Origin: Brettanomyces bruxellensis
Taxonomy: Eukaryota; Ascomycota; Pichiomycetes; Pichiales; Pichiaceae
Length of the DNA: 64,000 bases
Assembly (NCBI RefSeq): GCF_011074885.1
Contig: NC_054690.1
Span: 129,001-193,000 of the forward strand
Direction: 5' to 3'
Part shown: positions 29,759 through 39,706 of the stretch, piece after piece
Layout: every line of letters starts with the position of its first letter
Position numbering within the stretch: position 1 is the stretch's first letter
Notes under the pieces: generated by a model
What the model saw: the letters and a program-made list of their open reading frames with translations, nothing else
The model's database searches: none
What the model was told of the DNA's origin: nothing
Translations under genes and position numbers: made by a program

Positions 29759-30921
29759 ATCCTTTATATCTCCAAGCTCAAGACTAATTATGCCAATATC
29801 CGTATGGGTAGTGTAAGCAGTGTCTTTTGATGCTTCATTAAATTATTGCTAGACGTATCCAAAACTAATCCAGAAGTCTTTTATAGAGCCTGAAAAATTT
29901 TTGCAGGGCATCTATATTGACGTAGGTAGTATGGAGCTATTATTATCGCTTATTATCCATTATCTAATTTTTTTTTTACTTGGCGCTTAGACCTCCAGGG
30001 CTATGTAATGGTATTCTTAGTATTTACGCAACGAACAATAACATATCCCACAAAAGTAGACTATTATTGGTAAAGTAGAGTGGACATATTTAAGAGAAGT
30101 GAAAATAAACCAAAAAAGGCAGAAACGAAAACTCAAATACTGATCTTAATGATATGTGTCAGTTCTATATGCTTAGATCATGTAAATAAACACAGTCATT
30201 AATAAGGAAAAAGAAACTCAAATCAAACTACTAAGCCAACATAAATTTAAAAATAGGAAAATATTAAAGTTAAAACGGGTAAAGAACACAAGTAATTTAT
30301 AAAGACATGAACGCCGATAATATTCTATCTGTTGACATATACCGATGAGAAGAGGTATCTGCATATATATGAAGTTTAAGCAATATCCGGAAACAACCGA
30401 TTTGGATTCTTGATTAGCTGTCGAGCACGCCTTATACGGGAATAAATAACAATTCCATTGTTATCAATACTATAACAAAACATGCGTGCTCCAACATAAT
30501 TTTGGACCTAGAGTCTTTTCGCCCAACTAAAACTAATTAAGGTCGCGCATGTGAAGATAGTAATATATCTGAATCTGAGATAAAAGTTTTGGATAGCGTT
30601 TATAAGAATTGTCCACTTCTGTTTGCTTAACTGGCGATTTTTTTATTTCTACATGTTTGACCCCACTTGCAAATTGTTCACCCTTTCTTCATATATAAAA
30701 CACGCATAATTTGACACATAATTTGACACATATTTTGTTGGAATATCCGGGCAGACTTATTTGTCAACATTACGAAATAGTGCCAACAAGTACACACAAC
30801 AAAACATTAAGTTCATACACCTTAAAAATCCCTGGTTGATCTGATCTTGCTTTTGACTTGCATTCAGTTTATCTTAACACGGCTCTTCGAATAAGCTTTC
30901 TAAACTAATAAAATTTATAAA
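29759..30921. promoter_or_regulatory. Long divergent intergenic region
   Basis: 1,163 bp between the basic-protein gene and GPC1. It contains a 12-bp tandem duplication CATAATTTGACA (30705-30728) about 200 bp before the GPC1 ATG, and a TATATAAAA at about 30692-30700. No frame of 60 codons or more and no recognised RNA gene. Confidence 0.4.
30705..30732 (+). repeat. 12-bp tandem duplication in the GPC1 promoter
   Basis: CATAATTTGACA twice in a row plus four bases of a third copy, just after a TATA-like element. Confidence 0.85.
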
Positions 30922-32346
30922 ATGATACATTACAGAGTGAGCGTACCTCCAAAGACAGAGAATAATATGAATACAGCAGTTACCGATGAGAAAAATAAAG
31001 AAATTACTGACAAAAGCTATCCAGCATCACTGTATTCCGAATCATCTGCTGTTTCCAGTGCTCAAAATACTCCAGAGTTGATCCCAAGTTCGACTTCATC
31101 AACTCCAAAATTTCCTCCACGAAGATCAAGCAGTGCGGATAGCATTCCTTTGTTGGATCTTCTTAGTCCATCAAATGTGAGTGTCGAGCTAAATAGGCAT
31201 AAAACATATAAGTGGATGAAGAACTACGGAAGAAAGCTTAATGACAAAAGGAAGAAGAAGTTCCATATTTCCAAAGAGGATCGTATTAAATGGGTGAAAG
31301 TCCTCAATGACAAATTTGAAAGAGCATATGTTAGAATTGATAAGACCACCAAGGCATCACAAACGGAGAAGATATCGTTTGCCGCAGTTACATACATAAT
31401 TTTCCTATCAGGACTGGTTATAGGAAAGCATCCTGAACAGTTTCACATTCTTTATACAGTTTTGTTTGCAGTCCTCATGCCTATCAGATTCATTACATAC
31501 TATAAGATTGGTTATGGATTTTATTTGGCCGATCTCTGTTACTATGTTAATGTACTTCTTCTCATATACATCTGGATTTTGCCTAGTTCCAAAATGCTTT
31601 TCATTTCTTGTGCCAGCTTTTCATGGGGAACTCTATCATTTGCAGTGATTACTTGGAGAAATAAGCTAGTTCCACATTCAATTGACAAAAGCACATCTAC
31701 TTTCATCCATGTCCTTCCTGGTGTCGTGATGTACGTCATAACACATCAGCTACCGCATGAATTTAAGCAGAAGCGATTCCCAGGATCGGTCAAACTTGAG
31801 CACTGGGAGCTAATGCATGGAATATTGTACACATCATTTTTATACTTCGTCTGGCAGCTGTCATATCATTATTTTATAACGATAAAAAGGGCTGACCAGA
31901 TTAAGAATGGCCAGGTGACGTCTTTCGAATATCTTCGCAAGGCCTTTGCAAACAAGCCTATTGGTAAGCTTGTTAATTCTTTGCCAGAGCCATTTCCAGT
32001 TGTTGCTTTTACACTTATTCAGTATGGCTATCAGTTGGGTACAATGAGTTTATGCCCAATCTTCTTCCAGCATAAGTATGCTGCCTCAGCTTTTGTGTCA
32101 TTTATATTCTTGACTTCATGCTATAATGGTGCAACATACTACGTTGATTTCTATGGAAAGAAGTTCCAGAAGGAAGTGCTTAGGTTGCAAGATGAGTTGA
32201 ATAAAACCGAATCCAGACTGGCAGAGGCTCAGAGATCTACGGATGACTTACTTGCTAAACAAAACTTTGATGGTTCAAGTGTATCAGCTAATGCAACTCC
32301 TAAATTGGGGACGACAGATTCATCAGTTAGCATTATTTCCAACTAA
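30922..32346 (+). CDS. GPC1: Glycerophosphocholine acyltransferase
   Basis: Integral ER membrane enzyme that acylates glycerophosphocholine to lysophosphatidylcholine in phosphatidylcholine remodelling (YGR149W family, DUF2838). 474 residues: a Ser/Thr/Pro-rich cytosolic N-terminus (1-95), a basic stretch (KLNDKRKKKFH), then about eight membrane segments from residue 150 to 410. Conserved polar motifs sit between the segments: ITWRNKLVPHSIDK, HVLPGVVMYVITHQLPHEFK, LEHWELMHGILYTSFLYFVWQ and the C-terminal CYNGATYYVDFYGKKFQKE. A C-terminal coiled coil and Ser-rich tail follow. An upstream in-frame Met gives this start; the next Met (residue 16) would also work. Confidence 0.92.
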   Translation: MIHYRVSVPPKTENNMNTAVTDEKNKEITDKSYPASLYSESSAVSSAQNTPELIPSSTSSTPKFPPRRSSSADSIPLLDLLSPSNVSVELNRHKTYKWMKNYGRKLNDKRKKKFHISKEDRIKWVKVLNDKFERAYVRIDKTTKASQTEKISFAAVTYIIFLSGLVIGKHPEQFHILYTVLFAVLMPIRFITYYKIGYGFYLADLCYYVNVLLLIYIWILPSSKMLFISCASFSWGTLSFAVITWRNKLVPHSIDKSTSTFIHVLPGVVMYVITHQLPHEFKQKRFPGSVKLEHWELMHGILYTSFLYFVWQLSYHYFITIKRADQIKNGQVTSFEYLRKAFANKPIGKLVNSLPEPFPVVAFTLIQYGYQLGTMSLCPIFFQHKYAASAFVSFIFLTSCYNGATYYVDFYGKKFQKEVLRLQDELNKTESRLAEAQRSTDDLLAKQNFDGSSVSANATPKLGTTDSSVSIISN

Positions 32347-32690
32347 AAGAAAGGGCCATATGTGAACAGCTTGTGTAAATTTTGTGTGGTGTTTATAATT
32401 TACTCTTATCACATTTATTAGCGTCAGATTTCATGTAGATGTAATAACAATAGCTCATGAGACTTGGGCAGTGATCAAATTGTTTCTTTCATTTCAATGT
32501 AGCGCTTAGGATATTGTATAATAATGTGTGTTTCCTTGGCATCTCAAGATCGAGATTTTTCAAAAAAAAAAAATAAAATAAAAAAAAAAACGGGAAGGAA
32601 AGATCGAAGTCAACATACACCATATCTAGTATAACTCCCTTTGTTTTGCTTTTTCCAACAGTGTTTGTGCCACTAAATATAAGTAACATA
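32347..32690. promoter_or_regulatory. DBP6 upstream region
   Basis: 344 bp between GPC1 and the preferred DBP6 start. An A/T-only tract is present at about 32560-32590. An in-frame ATG at 32646 precedes the preferred start. Confidence 0.3.
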
Positions 32691-34655
32691 ATGTTCGCTA
32701 CGAGGTTTGATCCTCTAGGGGGGAAGATTCCGGCAAAGAGAGCAAGCAAGGACGATAATGACAAAGAGAAACGGAAGAAAGCCAGAAAAGAACCAGATGT
32801 GAAAGTTCGAAAGAGTGTTCACAAGCACAAGAAAGAACACCACAAAAAGACAGAACAGTCGAAGAAAGAGAAATCGGATTCTTCAAAGGATATTGGAGCT
32901 AATGAGAAAGATGACGTGGAAAAGGATGAATCGGCAAAGTTGGAAAAAGATGATGATGGGGATATAATAATGAGTTCAGAGGAAGAGAGTAGTATCGACA
33001 AAGCAATCATACAAACTAAAAGTAAAGCCAAAAGTGCAGCATTACGGCGTTATAAGCGTGCATTAGAAATGCAGGACAAAATAACAGATGATGCTAAGGT
33101 ATCCTCAGAGAATGCAGTTCCAGAAACTGAATTCGCTGAAATTAGAAATGTTGCCCCAATGCCACAACCAAAGTTACCACGAGACCGTAGTCTTGCATCA
33201 CAGGCAGCAAAAAACAAGAATTTACAATGGCTAGCGAAACCGGATTATCATGCAACGGATATCAAACAACGATTTGACTCTTTTGAGCCAAAATTGGACG
33301 AGAAACTTGTATCCAACTTGAAGACAGAGTTTGGCATTGAAGAAGCTTTTTCGGTTCAGGTTAACGTCATTCAAAGCATCATGAAGGCGGTCACAAAGAA
33401 TAGACTAGACCCGAGACCATATGGTGACTACTTAGTTAATGCTGCAACAGGATCTGGTAAGACTTTAGCATATTTGATACCGGTTGTGGAAGCTTTGAAA
33501 AATAGAGTTGTTCCAAGAGTTCGATGTATAATCCTTGCACCAACTAAACCTCTTGTTAACCAGGTGTATTTGACATTGCTTAAACTTACCAAAGGATTCG
33601 ATTTAAACATAATTGCTCTAAGAAGCGGAGAAAGCCTTCGCATTGAGCATGATAGGTTTGTGAATAATCATCCTGATATAATTGTTGCAACGCCTGGAAG
33701 ATTGGTGGATCATATCTCAAAGTTCGATCTTGATTTGAGTCAGCTAAGATTTCTAGTTGTTGATGAGGCTGACAGACTTTTGAATCAGTCCTTTCAGAAC
33801 TGGTGTGACGTGCTAGTGGGGAAAATAGAGGCAGAACAAGAGGATGATCAGGACTCGAATAGCTTTTATAACAAGTTTAAAATTCATTGCGTTAAAGTTA
33901 TCCTCAGTGCTACATTAACCACAAACTCGGAAAAGCTTTCGCATCTCAAACTTTTCAAACCAAACCTTGTCGTTATCAACAACTCTGAGGAATTGGTTCA
34001 CGAACTATATCAATTACCGCCGCATTTGGAAGAATACTATATCAATATACCAGAAGCATTGTCATTCTACAAACCATTGATTTTCTTGCGTTTTCTTCTC
34101 GATCAACCAGACCTTATAGATCACGGCTTGATATTCACCAAGTCGAATGAGACTGCAGTGAGACTTTCACGTTTACTTCAGTTGCTTTCATCGGACAGTA
34201 ATCAAAAGTTGTCTGTTCTTTGTATAAATTCAGCAACAAAGAGTAGCCAAAAGCGCAAAATCTTAAAAGAGTTCGACATTAATGGTGGAATCCTTATTGC
34301 GACTGACTTGATGAGTAGAGGTTTGAATTTTGATTCAATCAAGTTTGTTGTCAATTATGATCTTCCACTTTCCACAAAGGAATACATACATAGGGTTGGA
34401 AGAACTGCTCGTGCGAATAAGCAAGGTCGTGCATTTTCATTTTGCTTTGGCGAAGGAGATTTCCGCTGGTTTAAGAAGTTGGTTTTCTCCGGTGGTGTTA
34501 TCAACAGAAATGGTAAAGATGTCCACCAAATCAAATTTATCAGAAGGGATGAAATAACGGGCGATGGTGCAGAATTTGCATTGGACTTGAGTGATGATGA
34601 CAAGACACACTATGATAGTTGCCTTGGAAAGTTAAAGGATGAGGTTCTCGGCTAA
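32691..34655 (+). CDS. DBP6: DEAD-box ATP-dependent RNA helicase, 60S ribosome assembly
   Basis: Nucleolar helicase needed for early pre-60S particles. The start at 32691 gives MFATRFDPLGG, matching how Dbp6 proteins begin; an upstream in-frame ATG (32646) adds 15 unrelated residues. The N-terminal 140 residues are Lys/Glu-rich and disordered. The helicase core has the diagnostic DPRPYGDYLVNAATGSGKT (motif I), PTKPLVNQ (Ia), ATPGRL, VDEADRLL (motif II, DEAD), ILSAT (III), IATDLMSRGLN and HRVGRTARANKQG (VI). 654 residues against 629 in S. cerevisiae. The DPRPYGD element upstream of motif I separates Dbp6 from other DEAD proteins. Confidence 0.95.
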   Translation: MFATRFDPLGGKIPAKRASKDDNDKEKRKKARKEPDVKVRKSVHKHKKEHHKKTEQSKKEKSDSSKDIGANEKDDVEKDESAKLEKDDDGDIIMSSEEESSIDKAIIQTKSKAKSAALRRYKRALEMQDKITDDAKVSSENAVPETEFAEIRNVAPMPQPKLPRDRSLASQAAKNKNLQWLAKPDYHATDIKQRFDSFEPKLDEKLVSNLKTEFGIEEAFSVQVNVIQSIMKAVTKNRLDPRPYGDYLVNAATGSGKTLAYLIPVVEALKNRVVPRVRCIILAPTKPLVNQVYLTLLKLTKGFDLNIIALRSGESLRIEHDRFVNNHPDIIVATPGRLVDHISKFDLDLSQLRFLVVDEADRLLNQSFQNWCDVLVGKIEAEQEDDQDSNSFYNKFKIHCVKVILSATLTTNSEKLSHLKLFKPNLVVINNSEELVHELYQLPPHLEEYYINIPEALSFYKPLIFLRFLLDQPDLIDHGLIFTKSNETAVRLSRLLQLLSSDSNQKLSVLCINSATKSSQKRKILKEFDINGGILIATDLMSRGLNFDSIKFVVNYDLPLSTKEYIHRVGRTARANKQGRAFSFCFGEGDFRWFKKLVFSGGVINRNGKDVHQIKFIRRDEITGDGAEFALDLSDDDKTHYDSCLGKLKDEVLG

Positions 34656-34873
34656 TACAGACATATCTAATTTATAGACGAAATCACATAGTAGTGCGCT
34701 TATAGAAACGAGGATGTAATGGAAAAGTAAAAATAAAACAAATGAATTTATTTCGATCTCCTTCAATGTCTAATGGAGAACGACTTGACATATCTATACA
34801 TATTTATGTAAGTGCACAAATATCTCAAGGCAGGTACATGATTATATACAAGACAGGCTTACGAAAGTAATAC

Positions 34874-35452
34874 CTACTCTTTCTTTTGAGGCTTTTTAAC
34901 TCCGTACTTCGACCTAGATGTAACTCTATTAGCGACACCAGCCAAGTCCATTGCTCCTCTTATTAAATGGTATTTGACACCAGGCAAATCTTGCGATCTT
35001 CCACCTCTAACATACACCACAGAATGTTCTTGTGCATTGTGACCTATACCTGGAATATAAGCAGACACAACTTCACCATTGGACAATCTGACTCTGGCCG
35101 CTTTACGCTGTGCCGAATTAGGCTTCTTTGGCTTTAATATCATAACTCTTATGATCACACCTTTCTTTATAGGACATCCTTTAAGATGGGGTGATTTAGT
35201 CGTATTAGCCTTTTTCTTATGGTATCCTTTTCCCCTTCGTGTCTGGTTAAGAGTCACATTCCTTTGCTGACTTATTTGAAATAAAGATGATGTAAATGGC
35301 TTTAATATCTGTGACCCATATGTGTTATTTACTGGATGAGCCATGTTGATGAATCCATTGTTCATAACCATTTTCGACTTGAGTATTGAAGAAGAGACAT
35401 TAGAGATAGAGCCAAAAAGCGATGCTCCTCTAGTGAAAACACCTCTAAACAT
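34874..35452 (-). CDS. MRPS12: Mitochondrial small-subunit ribosomal protein uS12m
   Basis: 192 residues. The C-terminal 125 are the universal S12 fold: [29 protein letters not shown], the decoding-site loops [20 protein letters not shown] and [37 protein letters not shown]. The first 65 residues lack acids and hold many Ser/Asn, a mitochondrial presequence. Met28 is an alternative start. Divergent from ACP1, another mitochondrial gene. Confidence 0.96.
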   Translation of the reverse strand: MFRGVFTRGASLFGSISNVSSSILKSKMVMNNGFINMAHPVNNTYGSQILKPFTSSLFQISQQRNVTLNQTRRGKGYHKKKANTTKSPHLKGCPIKKGVIIRVMILKPKKPNSAQRKAARVRLSNGEVVSAYIPGIGHNAQEHSVVYVRGGRSQDLPGVKYHLIRGAMDLAGVANRVTSRSKYGVKKPQKKE

Positions 35453-35877
35453 TTATAATGACTGGTGAATCCAATAGACAAACAATTTCACAATTCCAAA
35501 TCGAATTGATTCTAGCTGACTATATTAAAGGCTCTTTTAGCTAAGATGAGAGACTGTTTTGCGAACCACTTTTTTTTTCTTGTTACCCGGATTTTTGCTC
35601 GACAGCACTACATCCTTACATTAAAACACTGGCGGGAAAAGGTAAAATCGAAAACGGTAGAGAAAGTAGAACCAATTGTTTTCTTTGAAGCTTATTTCAT
35701 GGGGTCAAAAAAAAAATGCGGGAAAACAAATGCATTCATATATATACTCACTACTGCTTTGAAACTTGACATACATATTTCTAACCTAATCATTTGAAGC
35801 ATAAAATTAGAAGTACAATACGTTTGAATTGAAATAGGGAGACAGAATTGTTTTCATATAGGATTATAGATCTCAAA
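35453..35877. promoter_or_regulatory. Divergent promoter MRPS12 / ACP1
   Basis: 425 bp between two divergent mitochondrial-protein genes; T-run at 35571-35578, A9 at 35707-35715 and ATATATATAC at about 35738. A small frame at 35546-35797 lacks similarity. Confidence 0.35.
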
Positions 35878-36327
35878 ATGTTCAGAACATCTACACTTAG
35901 AGCCACAAGGCTTATTGGAAACATTGCTAAAAATGCTATTTCTAGACAAAACACCAGGTCATTGGCTGTTTTCGCTTTCAATTCTGCTCACAGAGGAAAT
36001 AATAACACCCAAATAGGAAGACAGAATGCATTCTGTCGGAAACAGCAACTGAAATTTTATAGTGATGCTCCTCCTCTTACAAGAGAAATTATAAAGGGTA
36101 GAATAATAGATTTATTGGAGACATACGGCAAGACAAAAAAGAACATTGAAATCACGGAAAAGTCGTCCTTATCAAAAGACCTAGGTTTGGACTCTTTTGA
36201 TGTCGTTGAAGTGATTATGGAGATTGAATACGAATTTTCTATTATAATACCAGATGATGATGCAGATGACATCAAAACTGTTGGACAGGCGATCGATTAC
36301 ATTGCTAAACAGCCAGATGCGTTTTGA
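35878..36327 (+). CDS. ACP1: Mitochondrial acyl carrier protein
   Basis: 149 residues from the ATG at 35878 (an in-frame ATG 30 bp upstream is less likely because it puts an acidic residue ahead of the presequence). Carries growing acyl chains in mitochondrial type II fatty-acid synthesis for lipoic acid, and supports Fe-S assembly and complex I/ribosome assembly through LYR proteins. Arg/Ser-rich presequence to about residue 60. The ACP domain has the phosphopantetheine-attachment serine in GLDSFDVVEVIMEIE (Ser106); the usual DSL is DSF here. The C-terminal helix is VGQAIDYIAK. CAB2 at 53.7 kb acts in the pathway that supplies the prosthetic group. Confidence 0.96.
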   Translation: MFRTSTLRATRLIGNIAKNAISRQNTRSLAVFAFNSAHRGNNNTQIGRQNAFCRKQQLKFYSDAPPLTREIIKGRIIDLLETYGKTKKNIEITEKSSLSKDLGLDSFDVVEVIMEIEYEFSIIIPDDDADDIKTVGQAIDYIAKQPDAF

Positions 36328-36718
36328 AAATGCCAAGCTGTACTATACATAAGGTGGAAATGAGGAGAATGTCAGATTTCTTTTGCATTTGCTCTCTTAG
36401 GCCATTAAAATTTCGTGTCGTACGGACATACTATAGATTACAGCTTGAGACATATGTATAGACGGTGCAAACCTATATCACACAACTGAATGTGATATTA
36501 TACGACTTCACACTATTGCATTTCTGCTTGGAAAGAAATTGTCTCGTTTAAGAAATATCTGCTTATCCTCAATCCACAATTACCTACATCTATTTATTTA
36601 TTTGTTACTATTGACGAATTATCCATTTTATATTCCATTATGAGATGACTGTTGTAAAATGTGTAGTAGCACGGACTAATCTTTTGCTTTATGAAGCAGA
36701 ATTCCAAAAGTTATACCT
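36328..36718. other. Convergent intergenic region with short hairpin
   Basis: 391 bp between the ACP1 and PQ-loop 3' ends. A perfect 8-bp inverted repeat (ATATCACA / TGTGATAT, arms 36475-36482 and 36491-36498, 8-nt loop) is present. No gene recognised. Confidence 0.35.
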
Positions 36719-37474
36719 CTAGTTTTCTAATTCGACTTCGTCACGCCTGATATCAGAGGATGTCTTATCAGTATTATCTTTATCTTCTACATCTTCTTTA
36801 GTATTGTCATATCTGAATAGTTTGAAGCGGCAATACCAAATAAAATGACTAAGGAAGATTCCGACTTCGAGAGACGCACATATACAATATATGATGCATC
36901 CCATAATATCAAAATTGGTGGTGTCCACAGCCAAGGATGCTAAAGAGAAAACTGCACCGGAGAGATCTGTGGCCAAAAATAGAAGATTAATTCCAACAAC
37001 TCTACCCTTCCTTTTAGCTAATTCAAAATAGGGGGGAACTAGTCCAAAAGCCAACAAGACAGATGCGAGTACACCGTATATCAATAAAGGCCATTGAATA
37101 CCATGCTTTAGATATATATTTCGAAGTGGAATGACTGAAGATATTTCTAATGCAAGCCAGAATATAAGGAAAAGTCCAGCTCTTAATATTATCTGCTTCC
37201 TAGGTCTTGATACAGGAGGATAATACATGACCTGTATATACACTACCAAGCACAACGCCCCGAAAAGGTGTGGTTGCAATATAATTGGTATTGTAGAGTC
37301 TTCCGAAAGAAAATAGACAAAAAATGGTGCACATATACACCATAGTAGTGCCATACTCTCGGGAAGACCAGTGGTGTTTTTCTTCCGATAGTTTGAAATA
37401 ATTTGAGGAATTAACTGGACACACCAGCAAACAGTTCCGATAGTGGCTAAAACATTAGCCGTAGCTGAGCTCAT
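36719..37474 (-). CDS. PQ-loop repeat (SWEET/cystinosin-like) membrane protein
   Basis: 251 residues with seven predicted membrane helices. First PQ-loop: CVQLIPQIISNYRKKNTTGLP (about 18-38); second: LAFGLVPPYFELAKRKGRVVGIN (about 141-163), with PP in place of PQ, followed by FLATDLSGAVFSLASL. This two-times-three-helix arrangement is that of small lysosomal/vacuolar amino-acid exporters and sugar transporters. The short acidic cytosolic C-terminus is rich in Asp/Glu. I cannot say which S. cerevisiae PQ-loop protein is the ortholog; it differs from the vacuolar Ypq1-3 pattern in its second motif. Confidence 0.85.
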   Translation of the reverse strand: MSSATANVLATIGTVCWCVQLIPQIISNYRKKNTTGLPESMALLWCICAPFFVYFLSEDSTIPIILQPHLFGALCLVVYIQVMYYPPVSRPRKQIILRAGLFLIFWLALEISSVIPLRNIYLKHGIQWPLLIYGVLASVLLAFGLVPPYFELAKRKGRVVGINLLFLATDLSGAVFSLASLAVDTTNFDIMGCIIYCICASLEVGIFLSHFIWYCRFKLFRYDNTKEDVEDKDNTDKTSSDIRRDEVELEN

Positions 37475-37819
37475 AAGGACAAAAAGAAGATATTTTAGTT
37501 CAAGGTTAATTAAAGTAATCCTGGGTCTTGAACACTATTCATGTGAATGAATATATATAATTAATAAGCGAAGGGGATCAGAAAGAGAGGTAGAAGAAAA
37601 GAAAACTAAAATATGCAGTTGACAAGATATACAAGGAGAACTGGTACGGGACTATTTGAAACGATGTGTATATTTGCACTTGAGTCATATGCTCGGATAT
37701 TTATACCTTACAATAATACAGAAACATGTCAGGGAAATAATGCACTTATGAAGCTATTTTCAGTACGGTAGCCAAAATAGAAAGGGACCAGGAAATTATT
37801 TCCTATTTGAAAGCTAAGG

Positions 37820-37849
<30 letters not shown>
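37820..37849 (+). repeat. Poly-A tract (30 bases)
   Basis: Uninterrupted A30, the longest homopolymer in the window. The length may be uncertain in the assembly. Confidence 0.9.
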
Positions 37850-37852
<3 letters not shown>

Positions 37853-38354
37853 ACGATAGCTTCCAGATATCTTTCCCTTCGCATACAAGTTTCTCCAAAG
37901 GAATGAGGATCAACTTTTAGACATTTTAAAATAGATACAAAATCTAAACATGAAAAACATTTGGACCAAAAAGCTAGATAAAGAGGCAAAATGAGACGAG
38001 ATTGTCAAACTAAGCATTTTCTAAAGATTTTTTTGGAGTCACCAAGAAAGCTTTTAAAAGAAAGATTTTTTTGAGGCATCCCTTCGATTTACACAAAGAA
38101 AAGTAATGGGATATCGCGGCCTAAAGGACGGAAATACTAACTGAATTAGGAAACTCCACTCGGAAAATAAAGCCTTTTACATAATAGCTGGCTGGGTTTA
38201 TTATTTTAACGGGATGCTCACCGTTGTGTCAATATCGATGCTCAATTGCCAGATGACTTGATTGATCAATGTCTATAAGAAAATTGAAAAAAATTTTCCT
38301 CCCCATCATTTTATATGGTCTTGTGGGCTTATGAATGGATGTGGAGTGCAAATA

Positions 38355-38378
38355 TTTTTAGGTCGATCGACCTAAAAA
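38355..38378. repeat. 24-bp perfect palindrome with GTCGATCGAC core
   Basis: The two 12-base arms (38355-38366 and 38367-38378) are exact reverse complements: T5, AGG, TCGA and their mirror. The core GTCGATCGAC is at 38362-38371. It lies 200 bp upstream of the RraA-like gene. Confidence 0.8.
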
Positions 38379-38578
38379 AAAAGCACCTGTGAATCGGTCA
38401 AAGGGAAAAAGTCTAGGTTGATTTTATGTGGGACTCCGATGTCGAATTTTTTATCAGTGGACTGCACGAAGATATAAATAGGCAGTAAAGCCAAATGATG
38501 ATTCATTCTCAGATTTGAATTTAAAATGGGGAATTGTGTTATATCGATTATAACGAGTAGAAAAAAACTTCAAATATA

Positions 38579-39298
38579 ATGCCATTAGAAGCCAGCAAGG
38601 TTATTTCAATCCTACGTAAATTCACTACTTGCGATCTATCTGATGGTATAGTGAAGTATGGGAAAAAGGACGGTGGATACTTCCCAAACTTAGCGAGATA
38701 TTCTTCCAATAAGCATAACAAACCAATGATTGGCCAAGCATATACAGTTCTTTTTGCACCTAAAGATGACCCCAGGCCCGCAATTAAGGGTGGATATATA
38801 GATAATTTACCAAAAGACTCGGTTTTGGTAATTGCCACCACGGAAAACTTACAAAAGTTAGATGCTCCATACACAAAGCTAAATAACGCATTATATGGCG
38901 GTCTAATGTCAACAAGGGCCAATTATTTGAAAAGCAGCGGAACAGTTGTCTTTGGCAGGATCAGAGACATCGACGAACACCTTGGGTTATCAAGAGATGT
39001 ATTTGCGTACGGAAAAGGCAGTGCACCCCATGGACCAGTTGTCAAAATGGTTGGCATCAATATTCCACTTAGAATTGAAATTGATGATTATCCGAAGCCA
39101 CGATTGGAGACCATAACTCCAGGAGATTATATTATGGGTGATGACAATGGAATTGTGAAATTGGACAATAATGAACAAGTCGCAAAAATACTCGAGTACA
39201 TTCCAAAAAGAGTGGAGGCTGATACTCTTGTGATGCAGGATATTCGAGAAGGAAAAAAGTGCAACCCCTCTCAGAAAGCAAGGCGGGCTGCATTATGA
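38579..39298 (+). CDS. RraA-like HMG/CHA aldolase-type protein (YER010C-like)
   Basis: 239 residues of the RraA/menG fold, which includes 4-hydroxy-4-methyl-2-oxoglutarate aldolases and oxaloacetate decarboxylases. The fungal branch is represented by S. cerevisiae YER010C. Motifs: TTCDLSDGIVKYG at the N-terminus (about 16-28), GQAYTVLFAP, YIDNLPKDSVLVIATT, the nucleotide/divalent-metal site GGLMSTRANYLKSSGTVVFGRIRDIDE (about 108-134) and PGDYIMGDDNGIV. The usual Asp of the DG-x-x-RD metal site is Phe (FGRIRD), so the aldolase/decarboxylase activity may be altered. Cytosolic. Confidence 0.85.
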   Translation: MPLEASKVISILRKFTTCDLSDGIVKYGKKDGGYFPNLARYSSNKHNKPMIGQAYTVLFAPKDDPRPAIKGGYIDNLPKDSVLVIATTENLQKLDAPYTKLNNALYGGLMSTRANYLKSSGTVVFGRIRDIDEHLGLSRDVFAYGKGSAPHGPVVKMVGINIPLRIEIDDYPKPRLETITPGDYIMGDDNGIVKLDNNEQVAKILEYIPKRVEADTLVMQDIREGKKCNPSQKARRAAL

Positions 39299-39706
39299 AG
39301 TAGAGCTTAAATAATTGCCATTTATTAAAATATTAATAAACATATTATAAAAGAGAAAATTTATATTAACAACATGATGTGAACTATGCGAAAGCATACG
39401 ATGTCATATACATTTCATGCTTATTTCTTGAGAGAATTTGCAGGCATGTGATTTTGGCGTTTTTTTCGCAATTCTGATTTTTGATAGACTCCATCCATTA
39501 GATAAGAATAAAAGCCCATCTGTAGGGGAAATGAAGAAAAAAAAAAGATTTGGTATGCCAAAAATTTAAGAGTAAAAATTTCACGTATCCATTAAACTTT
39601 TTTGTATATTGCCGCTATATTCATAAACCAGACTGTGTACACTCATTAGAGATATCAGACTGAGAATCAAAGAACAGGCGTTGCGTGTGCTGCTTAATAT
39701 TTTACG
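39299..39706. promoter_or_regulatory. DJP1 upstream region
   Basis: 408 bp between two rightward genes, A/T-rich; no specific element recognised. Confidence 0.3.

Larger units (their letters stand above)
37475..38578. promoter_or_regulatory. Divergent intergenic region with A30 tract and 24-bp palindrome
   Basis: 1,104 bp between the PQ-loop and RraA-like genes. It has an uninterrupted run of 30 A (37820-37849) and a perfect 24-bp palindrome (38355-38378) about 200 bp before the RraA-like ATG. An AAGATATAAATAGG TATA-like element lies at about 38470-38482, roughly 100 bp from that ATG. No gene recognised. Confidence 0.45.

Noticed and set aside
38168..38180. GCCTTTTAC resembling the U5 snRNA loop
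   Set aside because: The flanks do not pair into a stem and no Sm site follows, so it is a chance match.
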